Shown here: piece after piece, positions 54,488 through 63,718 of the stretch | Layout of the letters: each line of letters starts with the position of its first letter | Numbering within the stretch: the first letter of the stretch is position 1 | From: Bradyrhizobium tropiciagri | GTDB lineage: Bacteria > Pseudomonadota > Alphaproteobacteria > Rhizobiales > Xanthobacteraceae | Assembly (NCBI RefSeq): GCF_001189845.1 | Contig: NZ_LFLZ01000002.1 | Coordinates: forward strand, 186,001-250,000 | Direction: 5' to 3' | DNA: 64,000 bases | Notes under the pieces: model-generated | Databases searched by the model: none | What the model was told of the DNA's origin: nothing | The model's input: the letters and a program-made list of their open reading frames with translations, nothing else | Translations under genes and position numbers: made by a program

Positions 54488-55539
54488 CGTGCCTCCGCCG
54501 TCTTGCCGGGATGGAAATAGTTGAACGCATTGGTGTAGGTGTCGGAGGCCTTGATCTGGCCCGGCTTGAGCAGGCCATCCTTCACCAGCCAGTCGATCCA
54601 GACCTGCAATTCGGCATCCGAGATCACGCCGCCCTTGGACGCGACGCCGGTGCTCTTCCAGTATTTGATCGAGGATGCGTCCTCGTTGCGCTTGCGCTCG
54701 GCGATGATCCGCTCGAAGCGAGCTCGCACTTCCTCCGGCGGTGTCGTCTGCGCCCACTGGATGGCGCGCGAGATGCCCTCGACCAGCTTGCGCGCGGCAT
54801 CGGGATTGTCCTTGATGAATTTGTCCCGCAACACATAGGCGCCGCCGGTGAACTGACCGAACAGGTCGGTGTCGTTGAACAGCGAGCGGATCCCGCCGCG
54901 TTCCAGCGCCTTGTCACGCAGCACGCCGCTGAGCGCGCTGACCTCGACCTGACCCTGCCGCAGCGCTTGCTCGCCGGAAACCGGCGGGATCGCGACCAGC
55001 GTCACCTGCTTGGCTTCGCCGGCGCCGAGGCCGTTGCGGGCGAGATATTCGCGCAGCACGAACTCCAGATGCGCGCCCAGCGTGTTGACGGCGACCTTCT
55101 TGCCGATCAGATCGCGGGCAGACTTGATCGGGCTGTCGTCCTTCACGAAGTAGCCGTAATAGGTGTTGGCGTCGGAGCCGTAGTAGCCGACCACGGCCTT
55201 GATCGGTGCCTTGGCCGCGATCAGCTTGAGGATCGCGCCATAGAAGGCGCCGCCGATGTCGATATCGCCGGTGACGACGGTCTGGATGTCCTGCGGGCCG
55301 CTGATGGTGTTGCCGACCCATTTCAGCTTCAACGGCGCGAGATAGCCGAGGTCCTCGGCGAGCTCGGTAAACGTCACCTGACCCGCCCAGCCTTGATAGC
55401 GGATTTCCGTCTTCTCGAGCGGCGGCTCGGCGAAGGCCGGGGCCACGAGGCCCAGTGCGAAGGCGCCGGCCAGCAGGAACCGTGCGGCCCTGCGCGCGGC
55501 GGCTCGCCGCGCCCGCAGAATTCGAATGATGGCATTCAT
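54484..55539 (-). CDS. ABC transporter substrate-binding protein, sulfonate/taurine type
   Basis: A 351-residue periplasmic protein with an Arg-rich N-terminus followed by a signal ending LVAPAFAEPPLEKTEIRY. Binding-protein signatures: IQTVVTGDIDIGGAFYGAIL, KDDSPIKSARDLIGKKVAVN, TLGAHLEFVLREYLARNGLG. It sits between tauD-like and the ATPase gene, so taurine or a related sulfonate is the best guess. ATG 55539 is clear. Confidence 0.86.
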   Translation of the reverse strand: MNAIIRILRARRAAARRAARFLLAGAFALGLVAPAFAEPPLEKTEIRYQGWAGQVTFTELAEDLGYLAPLKLKWVGNTISGPQDIQTVVTGDIDIGGAFYGAILKLIAAKAPIKAVVGYYGSDANTYYGYFVKDDSPIKSARDLIGKKVAVNTLGAHLEFVLREYLARNGLGAGEAKQVTLVAIPPVSGEQALRQGQVEVSALSGVLRDKALERGGIRSLFNDTDLFGQFTGGAYVLRDKFIKDNPDAARKLVEGISRAIQWAQTTPPEEVRARFERIIAERKRNEDASSIKYWKSTGVASKGGVISDAELQVWIDWLVKDGLLKPGQIKASDTYTNAFNYFHPGKTAEAR

Positions 55540-55567
55540 CTTGATTGCTCCGATAACTGATCTTGAA

Positions 55568-56497
55568 TCAGGCGGCCTTTGCCGCCTGCGGCTTCGACGA
55601 CTTGATGCGCGTTACACTGTGGCGGCCGTCAACACTGACCGGCACATCGCCATCGATGGTGGCGCGACGGACCACGCGATGCTGATCGCCGTAGTCATTG
55701 ACCGCGTAATGCTGGGTCGCACGGTTGTCCCAGATCGCGACGTCACCGGCCTGCCAGCTCCAGCGCACGGTGTTCTCCAGTGCAGTGATGTGCGACTGGA
55801 ACAGGTCGAACAGTTTTTGACCGTCATATTTCGGCAGGCCGACAAAGCGCTGCACGAAATTGCCGAGTACGAGAGTGCGCTCGCCGGTCTCCGGATGGAC
55901 CCGCACCACCGGATGCTCGGTCTCGTAGATCGTGCCGGTGAACACCTCGTCGAAATGCTTCCTGTCCGCCTCGGTCGCGCGCGATTTCACCGCGTAGTCA
56001 TAGGCGTTGCTATGCACCGCCCAGAGCTCGTCGGCGAGCTTGCGCAGCGGAACCGGCAGGTCCAGATAGGCGGCCGCCGTGTTCGACCACACGGTATCGC
56101 CGCCATAAGGAGGGATCACTACGCCGCGCAGCACCGAGATCTTCGGGTAGGCGTCGACGAATGTCACGTCGGTGTGCCACTGGTCGGCCCGACCGCCGCC
56201 GCGGCCCGAATCCAGTTCCAGGATCGACGACGTTCCCTTGGTCGCGCCGACCGTCGGATGCGGCACGAGCTTGCCGAGCCGCACCGCAAAGCGCTCCTGC
56301 TCGGCGTCATCGAGATGTTGCTGGCCGCGGAAGAAGATCACCTTGTGCTCGAGCAGCACCTGGTTGATGGCTCGAATGACTTCATCTGAGAGGTCACCCG
56401 ATAGTTTGACGTTCCTGATCTCGGCACCCAGCCGGGCCGAGCGCTTGACGATGTCTGCGCGCGGAATGACGTTGTCGATCGTCGTGGTGTTGCTCAT
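55568..56497 (-). CDS. Fe(II)/2-oxoglutarate dioxygenase, TauD/TfdA family
   Basis: A 309-residue non-haem iron dioxygenase. The facial triad is His108 and Asp110 (QWHTDVTF) plus a distal His273 (QHRVVRR), with the 2-oxoglutarate-binding Arg a few residues later. HKVIFFRGQQHLDDAEQERF near residue 51 is also standard. TauD hydroxylates the carbon next to a sulfonate so that sulfite is released. It is followed by its own ABC importer genes, 28 bases downstream. ATG 56497 follows ACAGGATC; an upstream in-frame extension of 14 codons lacks family sequence. The substrate could also be an alkyl sulfate. Confidence 0.88.
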   Translation of the reverse strand: MSNTTTIDNVIPRADIVKRSARLGAEIRNVKLSGDLSDEVIRAINQVLLEHKVIFFRGQQHLDDAEQERFAVRLGKLVPHPTVGATKGTSSILELDSGRGGGRADQWHTDVTFVDAYPKISVLRGVVIPPYGGDTVWSNTAAAYLDLPVPLRKLADELWAVHSNAYDYAVKSRATEADRKHFDEVFTGTIYETEHPVVRVHPETGERTLVLGNFVQRFVGLPKYDGQKLFDLFQSHITALENTVRWSWQAGDVAIWDNRATQHYAVNDYGDQHRVVRRATIDGDVPVSVDGRHSVTRIKSSKPQAAKAA

Positions 56498-56595
56498 GAT
56501 CCTGTTCTCATCCTTGCGATCCCCTGGACAAGGCTCCACCGTGCGCCGGTCGCGTGAGCGACGGCGGAGTTGCTGACATTCCGTTCGAGCGTGCC

Positions 56596-58032
56596 TTATT
56601 CGGCTGCGGCGTGCTGCGGCGGCCGCCAGATCGCTGATGCATAGAGCTCCGGCGCAAAATCCTCCGCAATCGTTCCGTTGATGCGCGCTTCATGCGACGC
56701 GAGATCCGCCAGGAACAGATCGCGGCTGATCCGCGCCACGACCGCTGGAATATCGCGCTTGAAGCTCGGCACGTCCCCGACCGGCAGGCCGAAGCTGACG
56801 AAGGCCGCCGGATTGAACACGTGGATGTCTTTCAGATACGGCGCACGGCCCGGTACTCTCTCCAGATATTCATGCCCCGATCCGAGATAAGGATAGCCCG
56901 CTAATGTCTCGTCGCGCTCGTCGGCAGGCGGAGCGAAGCGGTCCCGCCACAACAGGATCTCATCTGCGAAATCGCCGAGCTCGTTCTGCGCGCCCAGGCT
57001 GACGGCATAGCCGGTGCCGGCGACCGCGAAGTCGAAACTGAACTCGCCGTGGATGGTTACCGCGACGGGACGCACACCCTGCAATCGTGCCGAGGTCCAT
57101 GGCGCGCCCAAATGCAGATGGAAGTTGGGAAAGGACACCGCCCGCGAGATCGCATCCGGCGGCGGCGTCGAGCCGGCTTGCCGGAAGCGGATCGCCTGTT
57201 GCCAACGCACCGCGTCGGGCAGCGCGCCGTAATTGTCATAGGCGCCGGGATAGCCGCGGATCCGGATCACCGGGAGCGAAGCCAGCGTCTCGCGCCGTGC
57301 GAACAGGTGGACATCGCGCGCGCCGGCCTCCAGCGCGACCGCCGCGGCATCGAACGCCGATGCGGCGCTCCCGATCACGGCGACGGAGCGGCCGCGCAGG
57401 CTCCTGAAGTCGATGGCCTCGGAGGTATGCGCGTAGAACCGCTTCGGCAAGCCTTGCAAGACCTCCGGCACGGACGCGCCGCCGCTGCCGGCAAAGCCCG
57501 TCGCGAGCACCAGCTTTCGCGTGGTCTCGATAACGGCCGCGCCGTTCCGCTCCAGATGCAGTCGCAAATGCCCGTCCGCCGGCTCGATGCGGACCAGCCG
57601 CGTGCCGTAGCGAACCGCAACACCGGTGACCCTGCGATACCAGTCGAGATAGGCCGCCCAATCGAGCCGCGGGATACGATCGAGCGCATCATAGGCGGCC
57701 GCACCATGGCGCGCTTCATACCAGGCCTGGAAGCCGAGCCCCGGCAGGCCCAGTTCGGGTCCCGGAAGCGTCTTCGGCGTCCGCAGCTTGTGCATGCGCG
57801 CGCTGGTCAACCACACGCCCGCTTTGGCACCGTCAGCCGCGGCATCGATCACGGAGACCTTGCCGATCCCGGCACGCCGAAGCGCAAAGGCAAAGGCGGA
57901 GCCGGATTGCCCTCCGCCCACCACGACCACGTTGTGATCGATCGCTTCGCGCTCGGGCACCCAGTTTTGCGGATCAGGGCCGATCAGGCGAAGCGCTTCG
58001 CGGGCAACGCTGTCGGGATCGGATTGCGGCAT
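56596..58032 (-). CDS. FAD/NAD(P)-dependent monooxygenase-like oxidoreductase
   Basis: A 478-residue flavoprotein with two Rossmann motifs: NVVVVGGGQSGSAFAFALRR (FAD, about 34-53) and RSVAVIGSAASAFDAAAVAL (NADPH, about 214-233). Between them is RIPRLDWAAYLDWYRRVTGV, as in lysine/ornithine N-hydroxylase-like and flavin-containing monooxygenases. It leads the minus-strand TauD-transporter operon (98 bases to tauD-like), so it may oxidise a sulfur or nitrogen atom in the same substrate. No exact family name can be given. Confidence 0.75.
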   Translation of the reverse strand: MPQSDPDSVAREALRLIGPDPQNWVPEREAIDHNVVVVGGGQSGSAFAFALRRAGIGKVSVIDAAADGAKAGVWLTSARMHKLRTPKTLPGPELGLPGLGFQAWYEARHGAAAYDALDRIPRLDWAAYLDWYRRVTGVAVRYGTRLVRIEPADGHLRLHLERNGAAVIETTRKLVLATGFAGSGGASVPEVLQGLPKRFYAHTSEAIDFRSLRGRSVAVIGSAASAFDAAAVALEAGARDVHLFARRETLASLPVIRIRGYPGAYDNYGALPDAVRWQQAIRFRQAGSTPPPDAISRAVSFPNFHLHLGAPWTSARLQGVRPVAVTIHGEFSFDFAVAGTGYAVSLGAQNELGDFADEILLWRDRFAPPADERDETLAGYPYLGSGHEYLERVPGRAPYLKDIHVFNPAAFVSFGLPVGDVPSFKRDIPAVVARISRDLFLADLASHEARINGTIAEDFAPELYASAIWRPPQHAAAE

Positions 58033-58419
58033 GGTGCAGAACCTCGCTTTGACGTTGCAAATCGTAAAAGCGATCGAGGTTCAGTCAATGAAACGAATTC
58101 AGCTTTGTTTCCGACTCCGAGCAATGTTCGCGTCGTCGGCAGCACACCTGCGGGAATATTTGCGATGTTCATCATCAGGCCGGCCGTCTCGTGCACTTTG
58201 CAACACGCAAAACTCACGCAATCAACGTGCGAAGCAGCCTCGCGCGCCCGCTTCCGCAGCCATCGCGCGCGCACTCGTCTCCGATCGGCAATCTGCTCAT
58301 AAGATTCATGCTCGGCGCTCGCGCAACAACGCAAATTCATTTCACCGGCGCCGACGTAGAGTTCGATGCAAGGCGCGCGCTGAACATTGGCGCAGCACCC
58401 GAGCAACGGACCTAACGAC
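58033..58419. promoter_or_regulatory. Divergent promoter region between FAD monooxygenase and methyltransferase genes
   Basis: These 387 bases hold no supported gene. They must carry promoters for both flanking operons. GAATATTTGCGATG near 58150 resembles CAGATATTTGCGGAG in the divergent region at 44.3 kb, a possible shared site, though by eye the match is short. Confidence 0.35.
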
Positions 58420-59244
58420 ATGCCGCAATCCGACAGCGCCATCAGCCTCGAGAATGACACGCCAGAGCTCGCCCGCTCTTATGATGAAGCCGGATTGGTT
58501 CAGTTCCGTCACGGCAAATTCCTGATCGGGCCGCTGGCGATCCGGACCGGCGATCACGTGCTCGATATCGGAACCGGCACCGGACGGCTCGCGGAATTCG
58601 TCGCCGGACTGGTCGGCCCGGACGGCCGCGTGATCGGCATCGATCCGCTTTCCGGCCGCATCGAGATCGCGCGGCTGCGGCAGGCCGGCAATCTCAAGTT
58701 CGACACCGGCCGCGCGGAGGATCTCTCGCGCTTCGCCGACGCCCAATTCGACGCGGTCTATCTGAACAGCGTGTTTCACTGGATTGCCGACAAGGACCGC
58801 GCCCTGCGGGAAATCCATCGTGTGCTGAAGCCGGGCGGCCGCCTCGGACTGAACGTGCAGGATCCATCCCGACCGCATCAATCCCGCGTGCTGCTCAGCC
58901 AGGCCATCGCCGAAGCAGGTCTCGGCGATCGCCGCCAGGATTCCAATCCAGTGCTCGGATCGACCGGTGAGGAGCTTGCGGCATCGTTCGCAGCCAACGG
59001 CTTCATCGATAGCCGTAGCGAGCTGCGCGCGCTGGTCGACATCCATGACGATGCCGCTTCATTGCTGCGCTGGTCGGAAGCAAGCGCCTTCGGGAACTTT
59101 CTGGAAGCGTTCTCGCCAGCCGAGCGCAATTTGGTGGGTCAGGCGTTCGCGCGGCTCGTCGAGGACAAGCGGACGCCCGAGGGCCTGTCGCTCGAGCGCT
59201 ACCTTCGCTTTGCCTTCGCGCGCAAGGCGCCGGCCGCCAACTGA
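58420..59244 (+). CDS. Class I SAM-dependent methyltransferase
   Basis: A 274-residue methyltransferase. Motif I is DHVLDIGTGTGRLAEFV (45-61), followed by RVIGIDPLSGRIEIARLRQ (motif II acidic Asp), the FDAVYLNSVFHWI region and LREIHRVLKPGGRLGLNVQD (motif III/post). It resembles UbiE/arsenite-methyltransferase-type small-molecule enzymes. It stands first in the operon with a luciferase-like monooxygenase 27 bases downstream. A sulfur- or thiol-methylating role fits the context but is unproven. ATG 58420 is preferred to an upstream TTG at 58387. Confidence 0.8.
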   Translation: MPQSDSAISLENDTPELARSYDEAGLVQFRHGKFLIGPLAIRTGDHVLDIGTGTGRLAEFVAGLVGPDGRVIGIDPLSGRIEIARLRQAGNLKFDTGRAEDLSRFADAQFDAVYLNSVFHWIADKDRALREIHRVLKPGGRLGLNVQDPSRPHQSRVLLSQAIAEAGLGDRRQDSNPVLGSTGEELAASFAANGFIDSRSELRALVDIHDDAASLLRWSEASAFGNFLEAFSPAERNLVGQAFARLVEDKRTPEGLSLERYLRFAFARKAPAAN

Positions 59245-59271
59245 TCCGATCCACCTTCGCAAGGTCCAGCC

Positions 59272-60612
59272 ATGAGCAAGCGGCAGCTTTCCCTCAACTT
59301 CTTCATCTATCCGGACGGCCATCATGAGGCGGCCTGGCGATACAAGGACTCAACCCCCGACCGCCTGCTTGATGTCACCTACTATCAGGAGCTGGCGCAA
59401 CGCGCTGAGGCGCACAAGTTCGACGCGGTCTTCTTCGCCGACGGGCCAGCGCTGGCCGACAATGTCCGCCCATGCCGCGCGGTTTCGGCTCGAGCCGATC
59501 ACCCTGCTCACCGCGATCGCGTCCGCCACCAAGCGCATCGGCCTGATCGCGACCGCATCGACGACCTATACCGAACCATACAATCTGGCGCGCTATTCGC
59601 TTCACTGGATCACCTCAGCCGCGGCCGCGCCGGCTGGAACATCGTGACGACGAGCTCGCCGCAGGCAGCGCAGAACTTTGGCCTGCCCGAACACCCGCCG
59701 CATCACGAGCGCTACGAGCGCGCGCGCGAATATCTCGATGTCATCACGCGGCTGTGGGACAGTTGGGAAGATGATGCGCTGGTCAATGATCCCGCGTCGG
59801 GCGTCTTCGCCGACACCGCCAGGATCCATGCCATCGACCACGTCGGAAAGCACTTTCGCGTCCGCGGCCCGCTCAACATCTCGCGGACACCGCAGGGCCG
59901 ACCGGTCTATGTCCAGGCCGGCTCGTCCGACGACGGACGCGCCTTCGCGGCGCGGTTCGCGGAAGCGATCTTCACCGCGCACCAGACACTGTCGAGCGCC
60001 CAGGAATTCTATGCCGACATCAAGCGGCAAGCCCGCGCCTTCGACCGCGGTCCCGATCAGATCAAGATCCTGCCCGGCATCAGTCCGTTCGTCGCCAGCA
60101 CGCAGGCCGAGGCAGATCGGCTGCAAGACGAATTCAACGAGCTGATCCAGCCGGAATACTCGCTGATCCAGCTTCGCCAAATGCTCGGGCTCGACCTTTC
60201 CGGCTTCGACCTCGATGGCCCGTTCCCGCGCCATCTGATCGACACCGACAGCGCGCGCGGTGTCGCCAGCCGGTTCAAGCTCGTCGTCGACATTGTCGAT
60301 CGCGAGAAGCCGACCATCCGCCAGCTGGTGCAACGCCTCGCCGGCGCACGCGGCCATTGGGTGATCGCCGGCGCGCCGGAGAAGATCGCCGACAACATCC
60401 AAACCTGGTTCGAGAACGGCGCGGCCGACGGCTTCAACGTCATGCCGCCCTGGCTGCCCGGCGGCTTCGATCTGTTCGCCGAGCAGGTCGTGCCGATCCT
60501 GCGCAAACGCGGCCTGTTCCGCCACGATTATGAGGGCGCCATGTTGCGCGACCATTACGGACTGAACCGTCCGGCAAGCATCTACTCAAACGCGATCCGG
60601 GCGATCGCCTAG
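59272..60612 (+). CDS. FMN-dependent monooxygenase, NtaA/SnaA/DszA family, with a compensated frameshifted segment
   Basis: A 446-residue luciferase-like enzyme: LSLNFFIYPDGHHEAAWRYK at the start, HKFDAVFFADGPALADNVR, GRAGWNIVTTSSPQAAQNFG, and GAADGFNVMPPWLPGGFDLF near the end. Between about residues 66 and 108 the encoded sequence is nonsense (basic, Asp/His-rich). The +1 frame there reads a perfect family segment, LEPITLLTAIASATKRIGLI then ATASTTYTEPYNLAR. An extra C at 59469-59471 and a missing C near 59593 explain this exactly. The true protein is probably normal. It would use FMNH2 to cleave an organosulfur compound. Confidence 0.82.
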   Translation: MSKRQLSLNFFIYPDGHHEAAWRYKDSTPDRLLDVTYYQELAQRAEAHKFDAVFFADGPALADNVRPCRAVSARADHPAHRDRVRHQAHRPDRDRIDDLYRTIQSGALFASLDHLSRGRAGWNIVTTSSPQAAQNFGLPEHPPHHERYERAREYLDVITRLWDSWEDDALVNDPASGVFADTARIHAIDHVGKHFRVRGPLNISRTPQGRPVYVQAGSSDDGRAFAARFAEAIFTAHQTLSSAQEFYADIKRQARAFDRGPDQIKILPGISPFVASTQAEADRLQDEFNELIQPEYSLIQLRQMLGLDLSGFDLDGPFPRHLIDTDSARGVASRFKLVVDIVDREKPTIRQLVQRLAGARGHWVIAGAPEKIADNIQTWFENGAADGFNVMPPWLPGGFDLFAEQVVPILRKRGLFRHDYEGAMLRDHYGLNRPASIYSNAIRAIA

Positions 60613-60637
60613 CCGCCCCACATTCGCGTTACACCGT

Positions 60638-60652
60638 CCGCCCCACGGGCGG
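60638..60652 (+). terminator. Hairpin after the monooxygenase gene
   Basis: CCGCCC-CAC-GGGCGG followed by TCTTGT, 26 bases after the stop codon. A short rho-independent-like terminator with a weak T tract. Confidence 0.4.
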
Positions 60653-60684
60653 TCTTGTATGTCGACATCGTCACCAGGACGTCC

Positions 60685-61221
60685 ATGAAAATCGCGCGCT
60701 CGTTCGCTTCTGCCCTTCTGATCCTCGCCGCCCTCTCCAGCACAGCCCTGCGCGCTGAGGCGCCAGCACTCGGCCTGGCGCATCATCCGGGCATTGCGCA
60801 TGAGGTTGTTCATTCCGGCGAAATGGCCTACGTGCTGTTGCCGCCGCAACATCCGCTGGCCGGACAGCCGATCGCCTCCGCAGCCGACCTGGTCGACCTG
60901 CCCTTCATCGGGCTCGAGCGAGGCACCCGCCTCGGTGAAGCCGTGCGTGACAGCTTTGCCCGAGCCGGCGCGCCGTTCCAGCCGACCGTCGAAGTGCGCT
61001 ATTGCAATACGGCCTGCGTGCTGGCGGCCGCTGGCGTCGGTGCGGCCGTCGTCGATCCCTTCTCTCCGCGCCAAGGCGGCAGCAACGGTCTTGTCGTGCG
61101 CCCCTTCGCGCCCAAGACACTCGCTGTCGCCTACATGCTATGGTCGGAGGCAGAGCCCTTGTCGCGGTTGGCGAAGGCGTTCCTGAGCGAAGTTCGGCAG
61201 GCGAGCTGGTTGCTGGACTGA
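60685..61221 (+). CDS. Chimeric protein: secretory signal fused to a LysR effector-binding domain (no DNA-binding domain)
   Basis: A 178-residue protein. Residues 1-26 are a clear export signal (KIARSFASALLILAALSST then ALRAEAP) of the type starting ABC binding proteins. From about residue 28 the sequence is the second part of a LysR-type regulator's substrate domain: HEVVHSGEMAYVLLPPQHPL, FIGLERGTRLGEAVRDSFAR, NTACVLAAAGVGAAVVDPFS, and the LysR-like end AKAFLSEVRQASWLLD. The LysR helix-turn-helix and first half-domain are missing. ATG 60685 has AGGA at -7. It probably arose by a deletion joining the start of a transporter binding-protein gene to the 3' half of a lysR gene. Whether the exported half-domain folds or binds anything is unknown. 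Confidence 0.65.
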   Translation: MKIARSFASALLILAALSSTALRAEAPALGLAHHPGIAHEVVHSGEMAYVLLPPQHPLAGQPIASAADLVDLPFIGLERGTRLGEAVRDSFARAGAPFQPTVEVRYCNTACVLAAAGVGAAVVDPFSPRQGGSNGLVVRPFAPKTLAVAYMLWSEAEPLSRLAKAFLSEVRQASWLLD

Positions 61222-61308
61222 ATGCGGCAAAGGAGGCACGAGGAAACCGGCTGTTGACTTTTTTAGCGCCTGTTTGATGCTGGGCGCACGTTAGCGAGGT
61301 CGGACAAA

Positions 61309-61797
61309 TTGCGAGACGGGAAGTGGGATGAGCGGTTCATGCTTCTGGCGCATCATTTGGCGCACTGGAGCATTGAAAAGGGACGCCGCGTGGGCGCCGT
61401 CGTGGTCGGGCCCGATTATGAGATCCGCTCGACCGGGTACAATGGCCTGCCACGCGGGGTCAACGATGCGGTGGAAGAGCGGCACTCCCGTATCACCGGC
61501 GCAAAATACGTCTGGAGCTGCCATGCCGAGCAGAACGCCATTTTCAACGCTGCGCGCATCGGGATAGCGCTCAAGGGCTGCACGATCTACGTGCCCTGGT
61601 TCCCCTGCGTGGAATGCACCAAGGCGATTATCCAATCGGGCATATCGGAGGTCGTCGGCTATGAGCCTGACCGGCCGAATTCCAACTGGTCCCAGGATTT
61701 TGCGATTGCCGGTACGATGCTGAAGGAAGCAAACGTTGCGGTACGGTTCATTCCGAGGCTCGCAGAGCTGCCGGATGTTTCCGACGAAAGCGATTGA
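61309..61797 (+). CDS. dCMP deaminase family protein
   Basis: A 162-residue cytidine/deoxycytidylate deaminase fold. Zinc ligands and catalytic Glu are His72 and Glu74 (SCHAEQNAIF) and Cys100/Cys103 (PWFPCVECTKAI). KWDERFMLLAHHLAHWSIEK and VGAVVVGPDYEIRSTGYNGL are the standard N-terminal motifs. Length matches dCMP deaminases, which convert dCMP to dUMP. The start is a TTG at 61309 with GAGGTCGG upstream; the next ATG (61339) would remove a conserved helix. Its neighbours are uracil salvage and catabolism genes. Confidence 0.86.
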   Translation: MRDGKWDERFMLLAHHLAHWSIEKGRRVGAVVVGPDYEIRSTGYNGLPRGVNDAVEERHSRITGAKYVWSCHAEQNAIFNAARIGIALKGCTIYVPWFPCVECTKAIIQSGISEVVGYEPDRPNSNWSQDFAIAGTMLKEANVAVRFIPRLAELPDVSDESD

Positions 61798-61823
61798 TCG
61801 CCGAATCCTCCGACCAGCCTCGA

Positions 61824-62454
61824 CTATCGAGTCCCGTAGGCACGGTCACCCGCATCGCCAAGGCCCGGCAGGATGAAGGCGTTTTTCGTCCAGCCCTTCG
61901 TCGATCGCGGCAAGCCAGATTGGAACATCCGGGTGAATGCCGCGCATGCGTTCGACCCCTTCAGGAGCGGCGATCAGACTGACCAACCGGATGTCGTTGG
62001 CACCACGCTCCTTCAGCCGGTCCACCGCCGCGACGGACAGATTGGCTGTCGCCAGCACCGGGGAAATCACGATCACGAGTCTCTCGTGCAGATCGCTCGG
62101 CGCCTTGAAAAAATACTCCACGGCCACGAATGTTTCGGGCTCGCGATAAAGGCCGATATGGGCGACACGCGCCGTCGGCACGAGGTCCAGCATGCCTTCT
62201 GCAAAAGTGACACCGGCGCGCAACACAGGTGCGAACACCAGTTTCTTGCCTGATATCTCCGGCGATTTCATTTTCGCCAGCGGTGTCTCGATCTCGACAT
62301 CCGCCAGTGGCAGATCGCGGGTCACTTCGTAGCAGAGAAGCATCCCGATCTCCTTGAGGAGTTCTCGAAACGACTTGGTCGAGGTGTCCTTGCTGCGCAA
62401 CAGTGTCAGCTTGTGCTGTACCAGCGGGTGGCTAACGATCGTGACTCCTTCCAT
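61824..62454 (-). pseudogene. upp: Uracil phosphoribosyltransferase-like protein, C-terminus frameshifted, altered PRPP loop
   Basis: The body matches [64 protein letters not shown]. The PRPP loop, normally D-P-M-L-A-T-G, reads SPVLATAN (131-138), losing the acidic residue and a glycine. After AIDEGLDEK the frame runs to a premature stop. Removing one A from the run of five at 61882-61886 restores [19 protein letters not shown] and a stop at 61824. The C-terminal PGLGDAGDR is needed to bind uracil. UPRT makes UMP from uracil and PRPP. The changed loop suggests a divergent paralogue, perhaps serving the URC pathway, in which a UPRT-like protein takes part. Confidence 0.78.
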
Positions 62455-62470
62455 ACCGAGCCCCCCTGCC

Positions 62471-63718
62471 CTAAAACACCGTACCATCGCTGATGATCTT
62501 GATCGGAGGCGACGCGTCGGCGCGGCGCTCACGCGCCAGCCGTCGGCCCGCAGCCCAGGTTCCTCCTTCGAGGATTTTCGCCAGCGGCAGCGCGTTTGCG
62601 TCGAGCCCGAGACGACGCCGCACATCATCCGCGACGCGGTCGAGCAACGCCACCGTCAGCCCCCGCCATTCCACAACAAGCGGCGAAGCGACATCATGCT
62701 CCCGGAATGCATCGCCCTCGTCGCAGAATGTCAGCACGCCATTGTCGAGGAAAAGACCACCATTTCGATACTCGGCAAGGCCGGTCAACCCATCGATATC
62801 GGTCACGGCAATGCCAGCATTCTGCAGCGGCTCGATCAGCGAATAGGCCAACCACTGCGAAAGCTTGTGCAACGGCATGAGCTGGCTGGTCACATCGTCA
62901 GTCGCCAGGACCGGATGCTTCCAGCAATCACCGAGCGCGATCCCGCCAAGCCTCAGTCGCGACGGCCAGATCGGCCCAAGCTCCGTCAAAAGCACCGACA
63001 GTATCGTCGGCGCGGGAAGTCTGCGATCGTCGGTCAGCGATGCCAGCCGATCGAACAGCCCGCCGGGCCGCGGCGTATCGCAGCTGCCGAAGACATCGGA
63101 CTTCGCGGCCACCAGGCGGCCGAGGCTGCGCAACAGATTCACCCTGCCGTCGACGCCGACCAGCGGATTGGCGTCCGACACCTGCATGCCGCGTGCGAGG
63201 TCGGTCACGGATAGATTCGCGAGCACCTCGGCATCGGCGCGAAGCGGCTGCCGCTGATCGCAGGAGAATGCGCCAGCGGCAAACATCGCAAGCGAGACCA
63301 GTCCCAATCCCTCCGAACGGCCAATCGCCGATCCGGTCACAGGGTCGTGGTAACGCCATGATGGCCCGGCGCCGGCGTCGAGAAAGACGCTGACCATGGC
63401 CAGATCGAATTCGGCACGGGCCCGTGCCGCGGAATCCTGCCATGCGACCCGGTCAGCCAGGGCCGTCCAGCGATCGGCACCGTCACTAGAAAAATGCCGC
63501 CAGCGCGAATGGAACGGCACGGCCAGCGAGGGATACGCCTTTCGCGTGGTCTCCACCACCAGTTCGGCCGTCGCATCCATGCGGTCGAGGTCGACGTGGA
63601 AGTTCGGCAGCCGGTCCTCGAGGCCGACGGCAAGAAGCTTGTGCGCGCGCTCGCGCACCGCGCCTGCATTGAGCAACGACAGGGCCGCCGACGCCTCGGG
63701 GCTCACAGCCGCGCTCAA
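62471..63718 (-). CDS. URC4/urg3 family protein (uracil catabolism, DUF1688)
   Basis: A 415-residue soluble protein recognised by [80 protein letters not shown] and the C-terminal [23 protein letters not shown]4 is essential for the fungal and bacterial URC route of uracil degradation, but its exact reaction is unresolved. The start TTG at 63718 overlaps the URC1 stop (TTGA), and the UPRT-like gene follows 17 bases downstream, so URC1-URC4-upp form one operon. Confidence 0.88.
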   Translation of the reverse strand: MSAAVSPEASAALSLLNAGAVRERAHKLLAVGLEDRLPNFHVDLDRMDATAELVVETTRKAYPSLAVPFHSRWRHFSSDGADRWTALADRVAWQDSAARARAEFDLAMVSVFLDAGAGPSWRYHDPVTGSAIGRSEGLGLVSLAMFAAGAFSCDQRQPLRADAEVLANLSVTDLARGMQVSDANPLVGVDGRVNLLRSLGRLVAAKSDVFGSCDTPRPGGLFDRLASLTDDRRLPAPTILSVLLTELGPIWPSRLRLGGIALGDCWKHPVLATDDVTSQLMPLHKLSQWLAYSLIEPLQNAGIAVTDIDGLTGLAEYRNGGLFLDNGVLTFCDEGDAFREHDVASPLVVEWRGLTVALLDRVADDVRRRLGLDANALPLAKILEGGTWAAGRRLARERRADASPPIKIISDGTVF

